Origin: Oscillospiraceae bacterium | GTDB lineage: Bacteria; Bacillota; Clostridia; Oscillospirales; Oscillospiraceae | NCBI GenBank assembly: GCA_017540645.1 | Contig: JAFYAQ010000027.1 | Span: forward strand, 112,852-176,851 | Direction of reading: 5' to 3' | DNA: 64,000 nucleotides | Made by a program: the position numbers and the translations under genes | Shown: positions 29,642-38,197 of the stretch, in pieces | Numbering within the stretch: position 1 is the stretch's first letter | How the letters are laid out: every line of letters starts with the position of its first letter | Notes under the pieces: model-generated | Told to the model about the DNA's origin: nothing | Databases searched by the model: none | Seen by the model: only the letters and a program-made list of their open reading frames with translations

Positions 29642-29670
29642 TTGAAATTCATAAAATTTTTCTATATATT
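29642..29670 (+). promoter_or_regulatory. Promoter of the first LysR gene
   Basis: TTGAAA (29642-29647), a 17-nt spacer and TATATT (29665-29670) lie 63 nt before the start. Confidence 0.6.
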
Positions 29671-29733
29671 GTTCCGTGACGGACACGGGACCGGAAACAG
29701 GAAAAGAATCACAGAGGAGCGGGGGATACCACG

Positions 29734-30651
29734 ATGCTGAATTACCGGCTTTCGCAGTTATATTATTTCTGTGAGGTGTGCCGCACCGGCAGCGTGACAA
29801 AAGCGGCGGAGGCCCTTCATATCACGCAGCCCTCCATATCCTCCGCGATCCAGTCTCTGGAGAAGAGCTACGGAGTCGCGCTTTTTCACAGAGACAAAAG
29901 GCACCTGAGCCTTACCGCGGAGGGGGAGCAGCTGTTTGAGGCCGCCGGAAAGCTGCTGGAGCAGGCGGAGACCCTGGAGACCGAACTGTATAAAATGAGC
30001 CATCGCACGCGCAAGATCCGCATCGGCGTCTCGCCGATGATCAGCGTTTTCCTTTTTCTCCCGATCTTTAACCAATTCACCCGTCTGCACCCGGAGATCA
30101 CGCTGGAGATGCTGGAATACGGCTCCATAGAATCCTGCGCGCGGCTGCTGAATCACGAGCTGGACATGGCGATCGTCATTGGAAACGATAAGGTGAGGGA
30201 GACCTTCCAATGGATGCCGCTGATGGATACCACCCTGCTGTTCTGCGTCGGCCGGAGCCACCGGCTGGCGGAGGCCCGCGAGGTGCGGACAGAGGATCTG
30301 GAGGGGGAGAGGCTCATCCTGATGAAAACGACCTCTCACGAGACGGGAGCGCTGGTCGTGCGCCGGTTTGAGGAAGCCGGCATGCACCCGAATGTCATCC
30401 TGCAGAGCAACCAGCTGGCGCTGATCCGGCAGTATATCCGCAATTATAACGCCGGGGCGTTTTTGATGAAGGACTATCTCTCCTTTATTTCCGACGAATT
30501 CCCGGACATCATCGGCATACCAATCGTCCCGCCGATCCGCATCCCCATCGGCCTGATCCTCGATCCGGGCAGCAGGCTCTCCCAGCCCGATACGGCGTTC
30601 CTCTCCTTCCTGCGGCAGGCGGTAAAAGACGGGACACTGCGAAACGGCTGA
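29734..30651 (+). CDS. LysR family transcriptional regulator (malic enzyme/fumC locus)
   Basis: A 305-aa LysR regulator with an N-terminal winged helix-turn-helix (residues about 17-37, SVTKAAEALHITQPSISSAIQSLE) and a C-terminal effector-binding domain starting near residue 90. It is divergent from malic enzyme-fumC, the usual arrangement for direct control. Its codon use is less GC-biased than its neighbours. The effector is unknown; malate or fumarate is a reasonable guess from context. Confidence 0.92.
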   Translation: MLNYRLSQLYYFCEVCRTGSVTKAAEALHITQPSISSAIQSLEKSYGVALFHRDKRHLSLTAEGEQLFEAAGKLLEQAETLETELYKMSHRTRKIRIGVSPMISVFLFLPIFNQFTRLHPEITLEMLEYGSIESCARLLNHELDMAIVIGNDKVRETFQWMPLMDTTLLFCVGRSHRLAEAREVRTEDLEGERLILMKTTSHETGALVVRRFEEAGMHPNVILQSNQLALIRQYIRNYNAGAFLMKDYLSFISDEFPDIIGIPIVPPIRIPIGLILDPGSRLSQPDTAFLSFLRQAVKDGTLRNG

Positions 30652-30696
30652 AGAAGCATGCCCGAAACGCCGGAAGAGAGCGGTTTTACCCCGTCG

Positions 30697-30742
30697 GAAA
30701 AAGAAAGCCGGGACGGCATGGCCGTCGCCATGCCGTCCCGGC
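30697..30742 (-). terminator. Terminator of the transketolase operon
   Basis: A perfect 16-bp stem (30707-30722/30727-30742, GCCGGGACGGCATGGC arm) with loop CGTC is followed on the minus strand by TTTCTTTTTCC. It lies between the convergent racemase-like and LysR genes and can also end the LysR transcript. Confidence 0.85.
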
Positions 30743-30778
30743 AAATCATAGTATATAATGCCCGTCTGTGAGGAAGGC

Positions 30779-31459
30779 TCAGCGCTTTTTGGCCGCGATG
30801 GCGTTGAGAGCCTCGGCCACGGCGCTGTAGCCGGAATAAAAGCTGCACAGCACCGGCGTTTTCATGTCCCCCAGCTCCGGCAGCAGGGAGCGCATGGACA
30901 CCTGGGCCATCACGATGGCGTCAAAGCCCTGCCTGTCCAGCTCCCGGATGGCGGCCAGCAGGATCCGGTTCTGCTCCTCCGGGTGTCCGGCCTGGAGGGC
31001 GTTCCAGGCGTCGTTCTGTAAAAACCGGGTGCAGTGCATCTCCTTGCCCTGCAAGCGCCCGATGGACTCGATCAGCCGCTGACTGGGCCCCAGGGTGGTC
31101 TCCACCGTGGCGATCAGGGCGATGTTGCTGCCCAGTTCCACGGCCTTCTCCGCCATGGGTTTGTCCACCTTCATCACCGGGATGGACACCGCTTTGGCGT
31201 AGATGTCCGCCACCTCACCCACGGTGGAACAGGAGTTCACGATCAGATCCGCCCCGGAGATCTCCGCCGCCCTGGCGTAAAGGGTCATCCGGTCGATCAC
31301 CGCCTGGGTGGGGCCGCCCGCGGCCCGGACGTCCGGCAGGAGGGTGCTGTCGGTGATGAACTCCACCCGCACCCCGGGGACCCGCTCCTTCAGGAAGGCC
31401 ACGGTGTCGTCCCGCTTGGCAAAGCTGGTCTGCAGAATGCATACATGAGGTCCGGCCAT
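30779..31459 (-). CDS. Aspartate/glutamate racemase family protein
   Basis: A 226-aa protein of the Asp/Glu/hydantoin racemase superfamily, third in the split-transketolase operon; the start at 31459 immediately follows the upstream stop. C77 in VNSCSTVGE matches the first catalytic cysteine region. The second cysteine expected in the C-terminal half is replaced in IVMAQVSMRS (residues 182-190). With one cysteine missing it may not be a classical racemase; maleate-isomerase-like or lyase chemistry is possible. The substrate is unknown. Confidence 0.82.
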   Translation of the reverse strand: MAGPHVCILQTSFAKRDDTVAFLKERVPGVRVEFITDSTLLPDVRAAGGPTQAVIDRMTLYARAAEISGADLIVNSCSTVGEVADIYAKAVSIPVMKVDKPMAEKAVELGSNIALIATVETTLGPSQRLIESIGRLQGKEMHCTRFLQNDAWNALQAGHPEEQNRILLAAIRELDRQGFDAIVMAQVSMRSLLPELGDMKTPVLCSFYSGYSAVAEALNAIAAKKR

Positions 31460-31460
31460 A

Positions 31461-32402
31461 TCAGTTTCCTTTCCGCCCGATGAGGGCCAGCGATCTCTCA
31501 ACGATGGAGTCGGTGTCCATGCGGTGGGCTTTGTAGAGCTCTTCCGCGTCCCCGGACTCGCCGAATACGTCCGGAATGCCCACCAGCTCCATGGGCACGG
31601 GGCAATGTTGGACCACCGTCTCCGCCACCGCGCTGCCCAGACCGCCCATCACCGTGTGGTCCTCCAGGGTCAGGATGGCGCCGGTCTCCTTCGCCGCGGC
31701 GATCACGGCCTCCTTGTCCAGGGGCTTGATGGTGGCCATGTCCAGCACCCGGATAGCGAGACCCCGCTCCCGGAGCAGCGCCGCGGCCTCCAGGGCCTTT
31801 CGCAGCAGGATGCCGGAGGAGATGATGGTCAGATCCCGGCCGTAGTTCGCCGCGCAGCGGGCCTTGCCGAAAGAGAAGGAATAGCTCTCGTCGTACACGT
31901 CCGGCACCGGGTTCCGGTGGAGCCGGATGTAGAGGGGGCCTTCATAGGTCACCGCCCAGCGGGCCACGGCCACGGCGGCCACGGCGTCCGCGGGCTCCAC
32001 GATCGTCATGTTGGGGAAGGAGCGCATGATGGCCACGTCCTCGATGGCGGCGTGGGTGGCCCCGTCGCTCCCCACCTGGAGCCCGCCGTGGGTGCCGATG
32101 ACGGTCACGTTCAGCTTGGGATAGCAAACAAAGGTCCGCACCTGCTCGCAGGCGCGCATGGTGGCGAACACCGCGAAAGTGGAGAGGAAGACCTTGTTGC
32201 CGCAGGCGGCCAGTCCCGCCGCCGCGGTGGTCATGTCCTGCTCCGCGATGCCGAAGGAAAAGGTGCGCTCCGGGTAATACTTGCCGAAATCCTGCAGTCC
32301 GCAGGCCTTGGTGTCCGCGTTGCACACCACAAAATCGTGGTCCGCGCCCAGCCGGATCAGCTCTTTGCCGAAGGCTATCCGGGTCGCCAGCGTCTTTGCC
32401 AT
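31461..32402 (-). CDS. Transketolase, C-terminal subunit
   Basis: A 313-aa pyrimidine-binding plus C-terminal domain half of a split transketolase. The catalytic glutamate that activates thiamine diphosphate is E54 in SFGIAEQDM. The C-terminal domain (about residues 190-313) includes GILLRKALEAAALLRERG. The start at 32402 is inside TGATG and overlaps the stop of the N-terminal subunit by 1 nt, so both halves should be made in equal amounts. A longer in-frame reading to 32762 runs through the N-terminal gene in another frame and is not real. Confidence 0.93.
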   Translation of the reverse strand: MAKTLATRIAFGKELIRLGADHDFVVCNADTKACGLQDFGKYYPERTFSFGIAEQDMTTAAAGLAACGNKVFLSTFAVFATMRACEQVRTFVCYPKLNVTVIGTHGGLQVGSDGATHAAIEDVAIMRSFPNMTIVEPADAVAAVAVARWAVTYEGPLYIRLHRNPVPDVYDESYSFSFGKARCAANYGRDLTIISSGILLRKALEAAALLRERGLAIRVLDMATIKPLDKEAVIAAAKETGAILTLEDHTVMGGLGSAVAETVVQHCPVPMELVGIPDVFGESGDAEELYKAHRMDTDSIVERSLALIGRKGN

Positions 32403-33247
32403 CAGATCACCCCCCAAGTCTGCACGTCGTGGATGGCCTGAGCCAGCTCCTCCTCGTCCGGAGCGGCCCCGTGCCATTTGGATTCGTCCTCCATAAAGGA
32501 GACGCCTTTGCCCTTTACCGTCCGCATCAGGATCACCGCCGGGTGGCGCATGGAGCGGGCGGTGTGCAGGGCGGTCATCACGTCCTTCATGTCGTGGCCG
32601 TCGCACCCCACTACCTTCCAGCCGAAGGCCCGCCACTTGTCGGCGATGGGCTCCACGGTCATGATGTCGTTTACCCAGCCGTTGATCTGCACCCCGTTGC
32701 AGTCCACGATGGCGATCAGGTTCTTCAGATCGTGATGACCGGCCGCCATGGCGGCCTCCCACACCATACCCTCCTGCAGTTCTCCGTCGCCGATCAGCAC
32801 ATAGGTCATGTAGTCCTGATGGTGGAGCCGCCCGGACAGGGCCATGCCCACGCCGGCGGCCAGGCCGTTGCCCAGGGAGCCGGAGGTCATGTCCACGCCG
32901 GGGGTGCGCTTCATATCCGGGTGGCCCTGGAGGATGGAGCCGTACTGCCGCAGGGTGGTCAGCAGCGCCGGGTCAAAGTAGCCCCGTCTCGCCAGAGCGG
33001 CGTACAGCACCGGACAGGCGTGGCCCTTGGAGAGGATGAACCGGTCCCGGTCCGGCCACTGAGGGTTTTGGGGGTCGATGTTCAAAACGTGAAAATAGAG
33101 CGCCGTCACCATCTCCACCGCGGAGAGGGACCCGCCCGGGTGCCCGGCCCCGGCGGCGTGGATCATGGTAAGGATGTCCTCCCGGAGGACCTTTGCCTGC
33201 GATTCCAGCCGGGCCACGTCCTGGCTGGTGAAATAGTTGTGGTTCAT
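32402..33247 (-). CDS. Transketolase, N-terminal subunit
   Basis: A 281-aa thiamine-diphosphate-binding half with the motif LIGDGELQEGMVWEAAM through IVDCNG, and upstream substrate or cofactor histidines in AGHPGGSLS and SKGHACP. Together with the next gene it forms a complete transketolase for pentose phosphate interconversion or a related ketol transfer. It heads a three-gene operon that diverges from a LysR regulator, so the complex may serve an inducible sugar-acid or pentose pathway rather than housekeeping. Confidence 0.94.
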   Translation of the reverse strand: MNHNYFTSQDVARLESQAKVLREDILTMIHAAGAGHPGGSLSAVEMVTALYFHVLNIDPQNPQWPDRDRFILSKGHACPVLYAALARRGYFDPALLTTLRQYGSILQGHPDMKRTPGVDMTSGSLGNGLAAGVGMALSGRLHHQDYMTYVLIGDGELQEGMVWEAAMAAGHHDLKNLIAIVDCNGVQINGWVNDIMTVEPIADKWRAFGWKVVGCDGHDMKDVMTALHTARSMRHPAVILMRTVKGKGVSFMEDESKWHGAAPDEEELAQAIHDVQTWGVI

Positions 33248-33337
33248 AGCACCGTTCCCCCTTGTATTTTCAATTAATTCTATTAATAAGATAAGACCGG
33301 GGAGGAGAAAAATCCAATCCCGATTTCCATGAATAGG

Positions 33338-33354
33338 TATCAGAAAAAATGATA
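33338..33354. promoter_or_regulatory. Candidate LysR operator in the transketolase/LysR gap
   Basis: TATCA-GAAAAAA-TGATA is a perfect 5+5 inverted repeat with ATC-N9-GAT geometry, the textbook T-N11-A LysR box. It sits just upstream of the -35 of the regulator gene and about 90 nt from the transketolase start. Confidence 0.6.
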
Positions 33355-33359
33355 ATGGC

Positions 33360-33388
33360 TTGACAGCCCCCGGCCGGCGTGGGAAAAT
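33360..33388 (+). promoter_or_regulatory. Promoter of the second LysR gene
   Basis: TTGACA (33360-33365), a 17-nt spacer and GAAAAT (33383-33388) lie 18 nt before the GTG start, directly after the palindrome. Confidence 0.55.
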
Positions 33389-33406
33389 GGGCCGGGGGGA
33401 TGTGCT

Positions 33407-34294
33407 GTGGAACTATATGTGATGGAATACGTGCTGGCGGCGGCGAACTGCGGGAATTTTTCCCAGGCGGCGGCTCTCTGCCATGTGGGACAGCCGGCCC
33501 TGAGCCAGCAGATCGCCAAGCTGGAGCGGGAGCTGGGCACGCCGCTGTTTGTCCGGGGACCCCGGGGAGCGACCTTGACCGAGGCGGGCCGGGTCTTTAC
33601 CGAACGGGCCCGGGAGATATGGCAGCGAGCTCGGGCCCTGGAGGCGGAGATGGCGGCCTTTGCCGGTATGACCCGGGGCAGTCTCTCCCTGGGGGTGATC
33701 ACCAGCCTGGAGTGTATCAACTTCGGCGTTTTGATCGCGGACTTCTGCGCCGCCTATCCAGGGGTATCCCTGTCCCTGCGGCAGGGGACCACCCGGGAGC
33801 TGATGGATCTGGTGCTGGCGCGCAGTCTGGATCTGGCCTTTGTGAACGATCCGCCGGATGGACGGCCCGGCGGGCTGGCCTTTGAGAAGCTGGGGGAGGA
33901 CACCTACGCCCTGGCGGTACCCGCGGGCCACCCCCTGGCCGCCCGGGGAGAGGTCAGCCTCCGGGAACTGCGGGGAGAGCGTTTCATCTTCCACCAGGCG
34001 GGACAGACGGCGGCGGAGCTGTGTCTGAACGCCTGCCGGCGGGCGGGCTTTGAGCCGAACATCGTCTGCCGCTCCGCCAGCCCTACCCTGGGCCTGTCCA
34101 TGGTTCGGGGGGGCATGGGAGTGGCGTTTCTGCCCTCGGAGGAATTCCGGACCCACCAGGTCGAGGGCGTAGCGGAGCTGCGGCTGCGGGAGAGCATCGT
34201 GAAAGAGGTGGGCATCCTCTGGCGGCGGGATGCGGCCTCGCCGCTGGTGGAGACCCTGCGGGCCTTCTCCTCCCGGCGCTGTTCCGACGGGTAG
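33407..34294 (+). CDS. LysR family transcriptional regulator (transketolase locus)
   Basis: A 295-aa LysR regulator; the GTG at 33407 is chosen because GGGGGGA lies 7-8 nt upstream and the HTH then begins at the usual place (NFSQAAALCHVGQPALSQQIAKLE, about residues 15-38). The effector domain spans roughly residues 88-290. It is divergent from the split transketolase/racemase operon and is likely its direct regulator. Confidence 0.92.
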   Translation: MELYVMEYVLAAANCGNFSQAAALCHVGQPALSQQIAKLERELGTPLFVRGPRGATLTEAGRVFTERAREIWQRARALEAEMAAFAGMTRGSLSLGVITSLECINFGVLIADFCAAYPGVSLSLRQGTTRELMDLVLARSLDLAFVNDPPDGRPGGLAFEKLGEDTYALAVPAGHPLAARGEVSLRELRGERFIFHQAGQTAAELCLNACRRAGFEPNIVCRSASPTLGLSMVRGGMGVAFLPSEEFRTHQVEGVAELRLRESIVKEVGILWRRDAASPLVETLRAFSSRRCSDG

Positions 34295-34325
34295 ACGCCA
34301 GCGGGCCACGGCCCGGGGAGACGGT

Positions 34326-34354
34326 TTGACAGGAGGGAAAGACCGTGATATCTT
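34326..34354 (+). promoter_or_regulatory. Promoter of the 34.4-kb lipoprotein gene
   Basis: TTGACA (34326-34331), a 17-nt spacer and TATCTT (34349-34354) lie 34 nt before the ATG. Confidence 0.65.
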
Positions 34355-34388
34355 TACTATAAACAGTACTTTTTGGGAGGACAGAACA

Positions 34389-35201
34389 ATGAAAAAAACC
34401 ATTGCCCTTATGATGACCGCGGCGATGCTGCTTTTATCCGCCTGCGGCAGCACCCCTTCGACAGCACCGACGGAGTCGCCGTCCCCGGCTCCCGCCGCAC
34501 AGGCGGAACCGACTCCGGAGAGCACAGCCGTTCCGGAAAGCACAGCCACGGTAATTCCGACTCTCCCCGAGAACGAAGAGGAAAAGACGGCGGAGGACAT
34601 GGCGGAGCCTTCCACTCCCGGGGAAGAGGACTCGGAGGAGTTTTGGGACAGCACCGAATTCCTCTCCATGGGCACGGTGGAAGGGAAAACCTATCGCAAC
34701 GAGGCACTGGGCGTTGGCTGCACCCTGGGGGAGGACTGGGAGTTCGCAGATGAAAACTACATCCGGGAACTCAACCAGTGGGGGCAGGACAACCTGTCGG
34801 AGGATGTGCAGGACCTGATTCGGAAAACCGAACGCATTACGGATATGCTTGCCATGTCCGGCACCGGAACAGAGAATGTGAACGTGCAGATCCAGAACAT
34901 GCACCGCCTGTACGGCAGGCTCCTGAGCGAGAAAGCCATCGTAGATTCCACCATCGAGGCCATGCAGTCGTCCGATATGCTCCAGGGCGCCGGCTATGAG
35001 GAAGCGGAGATCACCGGGATCACCCTCACGTTCCTGGGGGAGGAGCACAGCGGGATCTATATCACCGGAACGGCTTACGGTCAGCCCATTTTCCAGAAGG
35101 AAGTGCTGCTCCGGCACGGCGGATACATGGCGGTCATCACCGCTACCAGCTTTTTGGAAGACAATACCGATGAGATCCTTTCGCGCTTCTTCGCGCTGTA
35201 A
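34389..35201 (+). CDS. Lipoprotein of unknown function
   Basis: A 270-aa secreted lipoprotein, ATG at 34389 behind GGGAGG. The signal peptide ends in LLSAC (lipid Cys near residue 19). A Pro/Ser/Thr/Glu-rich tether of about 75 residues leads to a globular domain of about 170 aa beginning near GKTYRNEALGVGCTLGEDWEF. I do not recognise the domain. It has its own promoter and a terminator-like hairpin after it, so it appears monocistronic. Confidence 0.75.
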   Translation: MKKTIALMMTAAMLLLSACGSTPSTAPTESPSPAPAAQAEPTPESTAVPESTATVIPTLPENEEEKTAEDMAEPSTPGEEDSEEFWDSTEFLSMGTVEGKTYRNEALGVGCTLGEDWEFADENYIRELNQWGQDNLSEDVQDLIRKTERITDMLAMSGTGTENVNVQIQNMHRLYGRLLSEKAIVDSTIEAMQSSDMLQGAGYEEAEITGITLTFLGEEHSGIYITGTAYGQPIFQKEVLLRHGGYMAVITATSFLEDNTDEILSRFFAL

Positions 35202-35219
35202 GGGGTACAAATCCGGGAA

Positions 35220-35267
35220 GAAGGACGGCAGGTCTGAGACCCTTGGGGATCGGACCTGCCGTCCTTC
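35220..35267 (+). terminator. Terminator after the 34.4-kb lipoprotein gene
   Basis: A 15-bp stem (35220-35234/35253-35267, GAAGGACGGCAGGTC arm) has an 18-nt loop that can itself pair. The U-run after it is weak, and the next gene's -35 begins 6 nt later. Confidence 0.65.
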
Positions 35268-35272
35268 CGCCC

Positions 35273-35301
35273 TTGACTTTCCCCTCCGGCGTTGCTAAGA
35301 T
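35273..35301 (+). promoter_or_regulatory. Promoter of the orphan sugar-binding protein gene
   Basis: TTGACT (35273-35278), a 17-nt spacer and TAAGAT (35296-35301) lie 43 nt before the ATG. Confidence 0.65.
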
Positions 35302-35344
35302 GATAGGAAGAGTCCGTTGCGGAGACGAGAGCGGGGGAAGGACC

Positions 35345-36616
35345 ATGAAAAGGAAACAATTCGCTGCTGCTGCGCTGGCCCTGTCGCTGCTGCTGGGGCT
35401 GTCCGCCTGTGGGCCCCGGGCCCGAAAGGGCAACATCTACTGGCTGAACGACGATCCGGAGCGAAACGTGGCCGCCCTGGCGCTGGCTGACCGCTATGAG
35501 CGGGAGACCGGCGTCCCGGTAAAAGTGATCACCCCCGCCGAGGGGGAGTATGAGTCCCGGCTGAGCGTCCAGATGGCCCGGCGGGATGCGCCCACCCTCT
35601 TTACCGTCAGCGGGGCGGAGGAGCTGGAGCAGTGGCAGCCCCAATGTCTGGACCTGCGGGGGACCAAGCTGGCCGCCGCCCTGCAGCCGAAAACCCGGTT
35701 GCTCCGGGGCGAGAACGACAGCGTCTATGGGCTGGGACACGATACGGCCTCCTTCGGGCTGATCGTCAACACCCGACTGCTGGAGCGGGCCGGCTATCGG
35801 CCGGAGGAGATCGCCTCCTTTGAGGATCTGCGCCGGGTGGCGGAGGATATCCAGGCCCGGGCGGACGCCCTGGGCTTTAACGCTTTCACCTCCGCCGGAC
35901 TGGCGGACGGCTCCACCTGGCGTTTTACCCGGCAGCTTTTCAATCTGCCGGTGACGCTGGAGTACCGGGACCGCCCCGGCGCCGCCGGAGAGCCCATCCG
36001 GGGGACTTACCTGAAGCAGTACCGGCAGCTGCTGGATCTCTATTTTGACAACAGCGTCCGGAACGCCGCCGCCCAGCCGGAACTGGGAGAGGAGGACGCC
36101 CGGGGGGAGTTCACCGCCGGAAAGGCGGTCTTCTACCAGAATGGCTCCTGGGAGTATGAAAGTCTTACCGCCGCCGGTATGGACGCTGACGCGCTGACCA
36201 TGATCCCCCTGTACATCGGCGCGAAGGGGGAGCAGGACCAGGGCCTTTGCACCGACGTGACGGGTTACTGGTGCGTCAACCAGAACGCGGAACCGGCCAA
36301 TCTCCAGGCGACACTGGACTTCCTGGCCTGGTGCGCCGGAGACAGGGACACGGCCCGCACCCTGGGACTGGAGAGCGCCTTCTATGATCCGGCGGGATCG
36401 GAGAACGCCTTTGTCCGGGCCGACAGCGCCCTTGAGGCCGCGGGCAAGCAGGCCCTGGAGTGGAATCTGGACGCGCTGCCGGACGAGCGCTGGGAGAGAG
36501 ATGCGGGCCGGGCCCTGGCGGATTACGCTCTCAGCCTGGATGAGGAGAGCTGGTCCCGTGTCCGCAGTGCCCTGGTGGACGGCTGGGCGGAGAGAGCCAG
36601 AAAAACAATCGATTAA
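35345..36616 (+). CDS. Orphan ABC-type sugar-binding lipoprotein
   Basis: A 423-aa extracellular solute-binding protein (family 1). The start at 35345 gives the signal MKRKQFAAAALALSLLLGLSAC with lipid Cys22. The mature part has SBP features such as NIYWLNDDPERN, FTAGKAVFYQNGSWEYE and VTGYWCVNQNAEPANLQATLDFLAWC. No permease genes are adjacent; malQ follows. It may supply a maltodextrin-like ligand to permeases elsewhere, energised by the MsmK-type ATPase. That is inference. Confidence 0.88.
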   Translation: MKRKQFAAAALALSLLLGLSACGPRARKGNIYWLNDDPERNVAALALADRYERETGVPVKVITPAEGEYESRLSVQMARRDAPTLFTVSGAEELEQWQPQCLDLRGTKLAAALQPKTRLLRGENDSVYGLGHDTASFGLIVNTRLLERAGYRPEEIASFEDLRRVAEDIQARADALGFNAFTSAGLADGSTWRFTRQLFNLPVTLEYRDRPGAAGEPIRGTYLKQYRQLLDLYFDNSVRNAAAQPELGEEDARGEFTAGKAVFYQNGSWEYESLTAAGMDADALTMIPLYIGAKGEQDQGLCTDVTGYWCVNQNAEPANLQATLDFLAWCAGDRDTARTLGLESAFYDPAGSENAFVRADSALEAAGKQALEWNLDALPDERWERDAGRALADYALSLDEESWSRVRSALVDGWAERARKTID

Positions 36617-36629
36617 GGAATCATGTACT

Positions 36630-36648
36630 GGGAGGGCTGAGCCCTCCC
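36630..36648 (+). promoter_or_regulatory. Intercistronic hairpin before malQ
   Basis: An 8-bp stem (GGGAGGGC 36630-36637, GCCCTCCC 36641-36648) with loop TGA lies between the binding protein stop and the malQ ribosome-binding site. No U-run follows, the same arrangement as after the other binding-protein genes in this window. Confidence 0.6.
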
Positions 36649-36664
36649 GGGGGAAGGAACGTAT

Positions 36665-38191
36665 ATGAAGCGCAAAAGCGGGATATTGATGGCCATGAGT
36701 TCCCTGCCCTCCCCCTACGGGATCGGCACCATGGGAAAGAGCGCCTATGAATTCGTGGACTTTCTCAAGGCGGCGGACCAGAGCTGGTGGCAGCTGCTGC
36801 CCCTGGGCCCCACCAGCTACGGAGACAGCCCCTATGCCTCTTTCTCCAGCTTTGCGGGCAATCCCTATTTCATCGACCTGGACATGCTGGCCCAGGAGGG
36901 ACTGATCACCCGGGAGGAGATCGGAGAGAACTGGGGGGAGGACCCCCAGCGGGTGGATTACGGCGCGGTGTATGCCGGCCGCTACCCGGTGCTGCGGCTG
37001 GCCTTTGAGCGGGGGAAAACGCGTCTCTCACAGGAGACGGAGGCCTTCCGCCGGGAAAACGCCTCCTGGGTGGAGAATTACGCTCTCTTTATGGCGCTGA
37101 AAAACCACTTTTCCATGAAGTGCTGGGTGGACTGGCCGGAGGAGGACATCCGCCTCCGCCGCCCCGACGCCGTGGAGCGCTACCGGGCGCTGCTCCGGGA
37201 GGACGTGGACTTCTGGGTGTTCTGCCAGTTCCTGTTCTACCGCCAGTGGAACGCCCTGCGGGCCTACGCGAAGGAACAGGGCATCCGCTTTATCGGCGAT
37301 GTGCCCATCTACGTGGCGCTGGACAGCGCGGACGTGTGGGCGGAACGGGATTACTTCCGCCTGGGGGCGGACGGTCTGCCCCTGGAGGTGGCGGGTGTGC
37401 CGCCGGACGCCTTCACTGCCGACGGCCAGCTCTGGGGCAATCCCCTCTATGACTGGGATCGGATGAAGGCCGACGGCTACGGCTGGTGGATCCGCCGGAT
37501 CGAGGGGGCCAAAAAGCTCTATGACATGATCCGCATCGACCATTTCCGGGGGCTGGAGAGCTACTGGGCCGTGCCCGCCGGGGAGGCCACCGCCCGGAAC
37601 GGCAAGTGGAAACCCGGTCCCGGCATGGGGCTGGTGGGCGTGCTGGTCAACTGGTTCGCGGATCTGGAGTTCATCGCCGAGGATCTGGGCTACATCACCC
37701 CCGAGGTGCGCAAGCTTTTGACCGACTCCGGCCTGCCGGGGATGAAGATCCTGGAATTCGGTTTCGATCCCCACGGGGATTCGGACTATATGCCCCACAA
37801 CTGCAGCTTCAACAGTGTGTGCTATGTGGGCACTCACGACAACGAGACCGCCCGGGGCTGGGTCAAGGCCGCCAACGCCGCCACCCTGCGCTATGCCCGG
37901 GAGTACCTGCAGAAGGAGGCGGGGGAGAGCTGGTGCCACGCCCTGCTCCGCGCCGGCATGGGGACCGGCTCCCGGCTGTTCATCATGCAGATGCAGGATG
38001 TGCTGGAGCTGGGGCGGGAGAGCCGCATGAACGCCCCCGGCACCCTGGGCCGGAACTGGCAGTGGCGCATGAAGCCCGGGGCTGCCACGCCCCGGCGCGC
38101 CGAGGCCATCCGGACGCTGACCCATTGCTATCGCCGGGACCGGGACGATTACGCCGCCCCCAAACGGACGGGGAAAAACAAAAAAGCATGA
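36665..38191 (+). CDS. malQ: 4-alpha-glucanotransferase
   Basis: Amylomaltase (GH77) that transfers alpha-1,4-glucan segments between maltodextrins; 508 aa, cytoplasmic. Motifs include SSLPSPYGIGTMG and LLPLGPTSYGDSPYASFS near the N-terminus, FIGDVPIYVALDSADVW, nucleophile D in MIRIDHFRGLESYW, acid/base E in AEDLGYITPEV, and VGTHDNETARGW. It is co-directional with the sugar-binding protein and probably co-transcribed. Confidence 0.96.
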   Translation: MKRKSGILMAMSSLPSPYGIGTMGKSAYEFVDFLKAADQSWWQLLPLGPTSYGDSPYASFSSFAGNPYFIDLDMLAQEGLITREEIGENWGEDPQRVDYGAVYAGRYPVLRLAFERGKTRLSQETEAFRRENASWVENYALFMALKNHFSMKCWVDWPEEDIRLRRPDAVERYRALLREDVDFWVFCQFLFYRQWNALRAYAKEQGIRFIGDVPIYVALDSADVWAERDYFRLGADGLPLEVAGVPPDAFTADGQLWGNPLYDWDRMKADGYGWWIRRIEGAKKLYDMIRIDHFRGLESYWAVPAGEATARNGKWKPGPGMGLVGVLVNWFADLEFIAEDLGYITPEVRKLLTDSGLPGMKILEFGFDPHGDSDYMPHNCSFNSVCYVGTHDNETARGWVKAANAATLRYAREYLQKEAGESWCHALLRAGMGTGSRLFIMQMQDVLELGRESRMNAPGTLGRNWQWRMKPGAATPRRAEAIRTLTHCYRRDRDDYAAPKRTGKNKKA

Positions 38192-38197
38192 CTCCGG

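Noticed and set aside
32403..32762. A longer N-terminus for the transketolase C-terminal subunit
   Set aside because: The extra 120 codons lie in the wrong frame of the N-terminal subunit gene. The ATG at 32402 gives the family start and the coupled TGATG arrangement.
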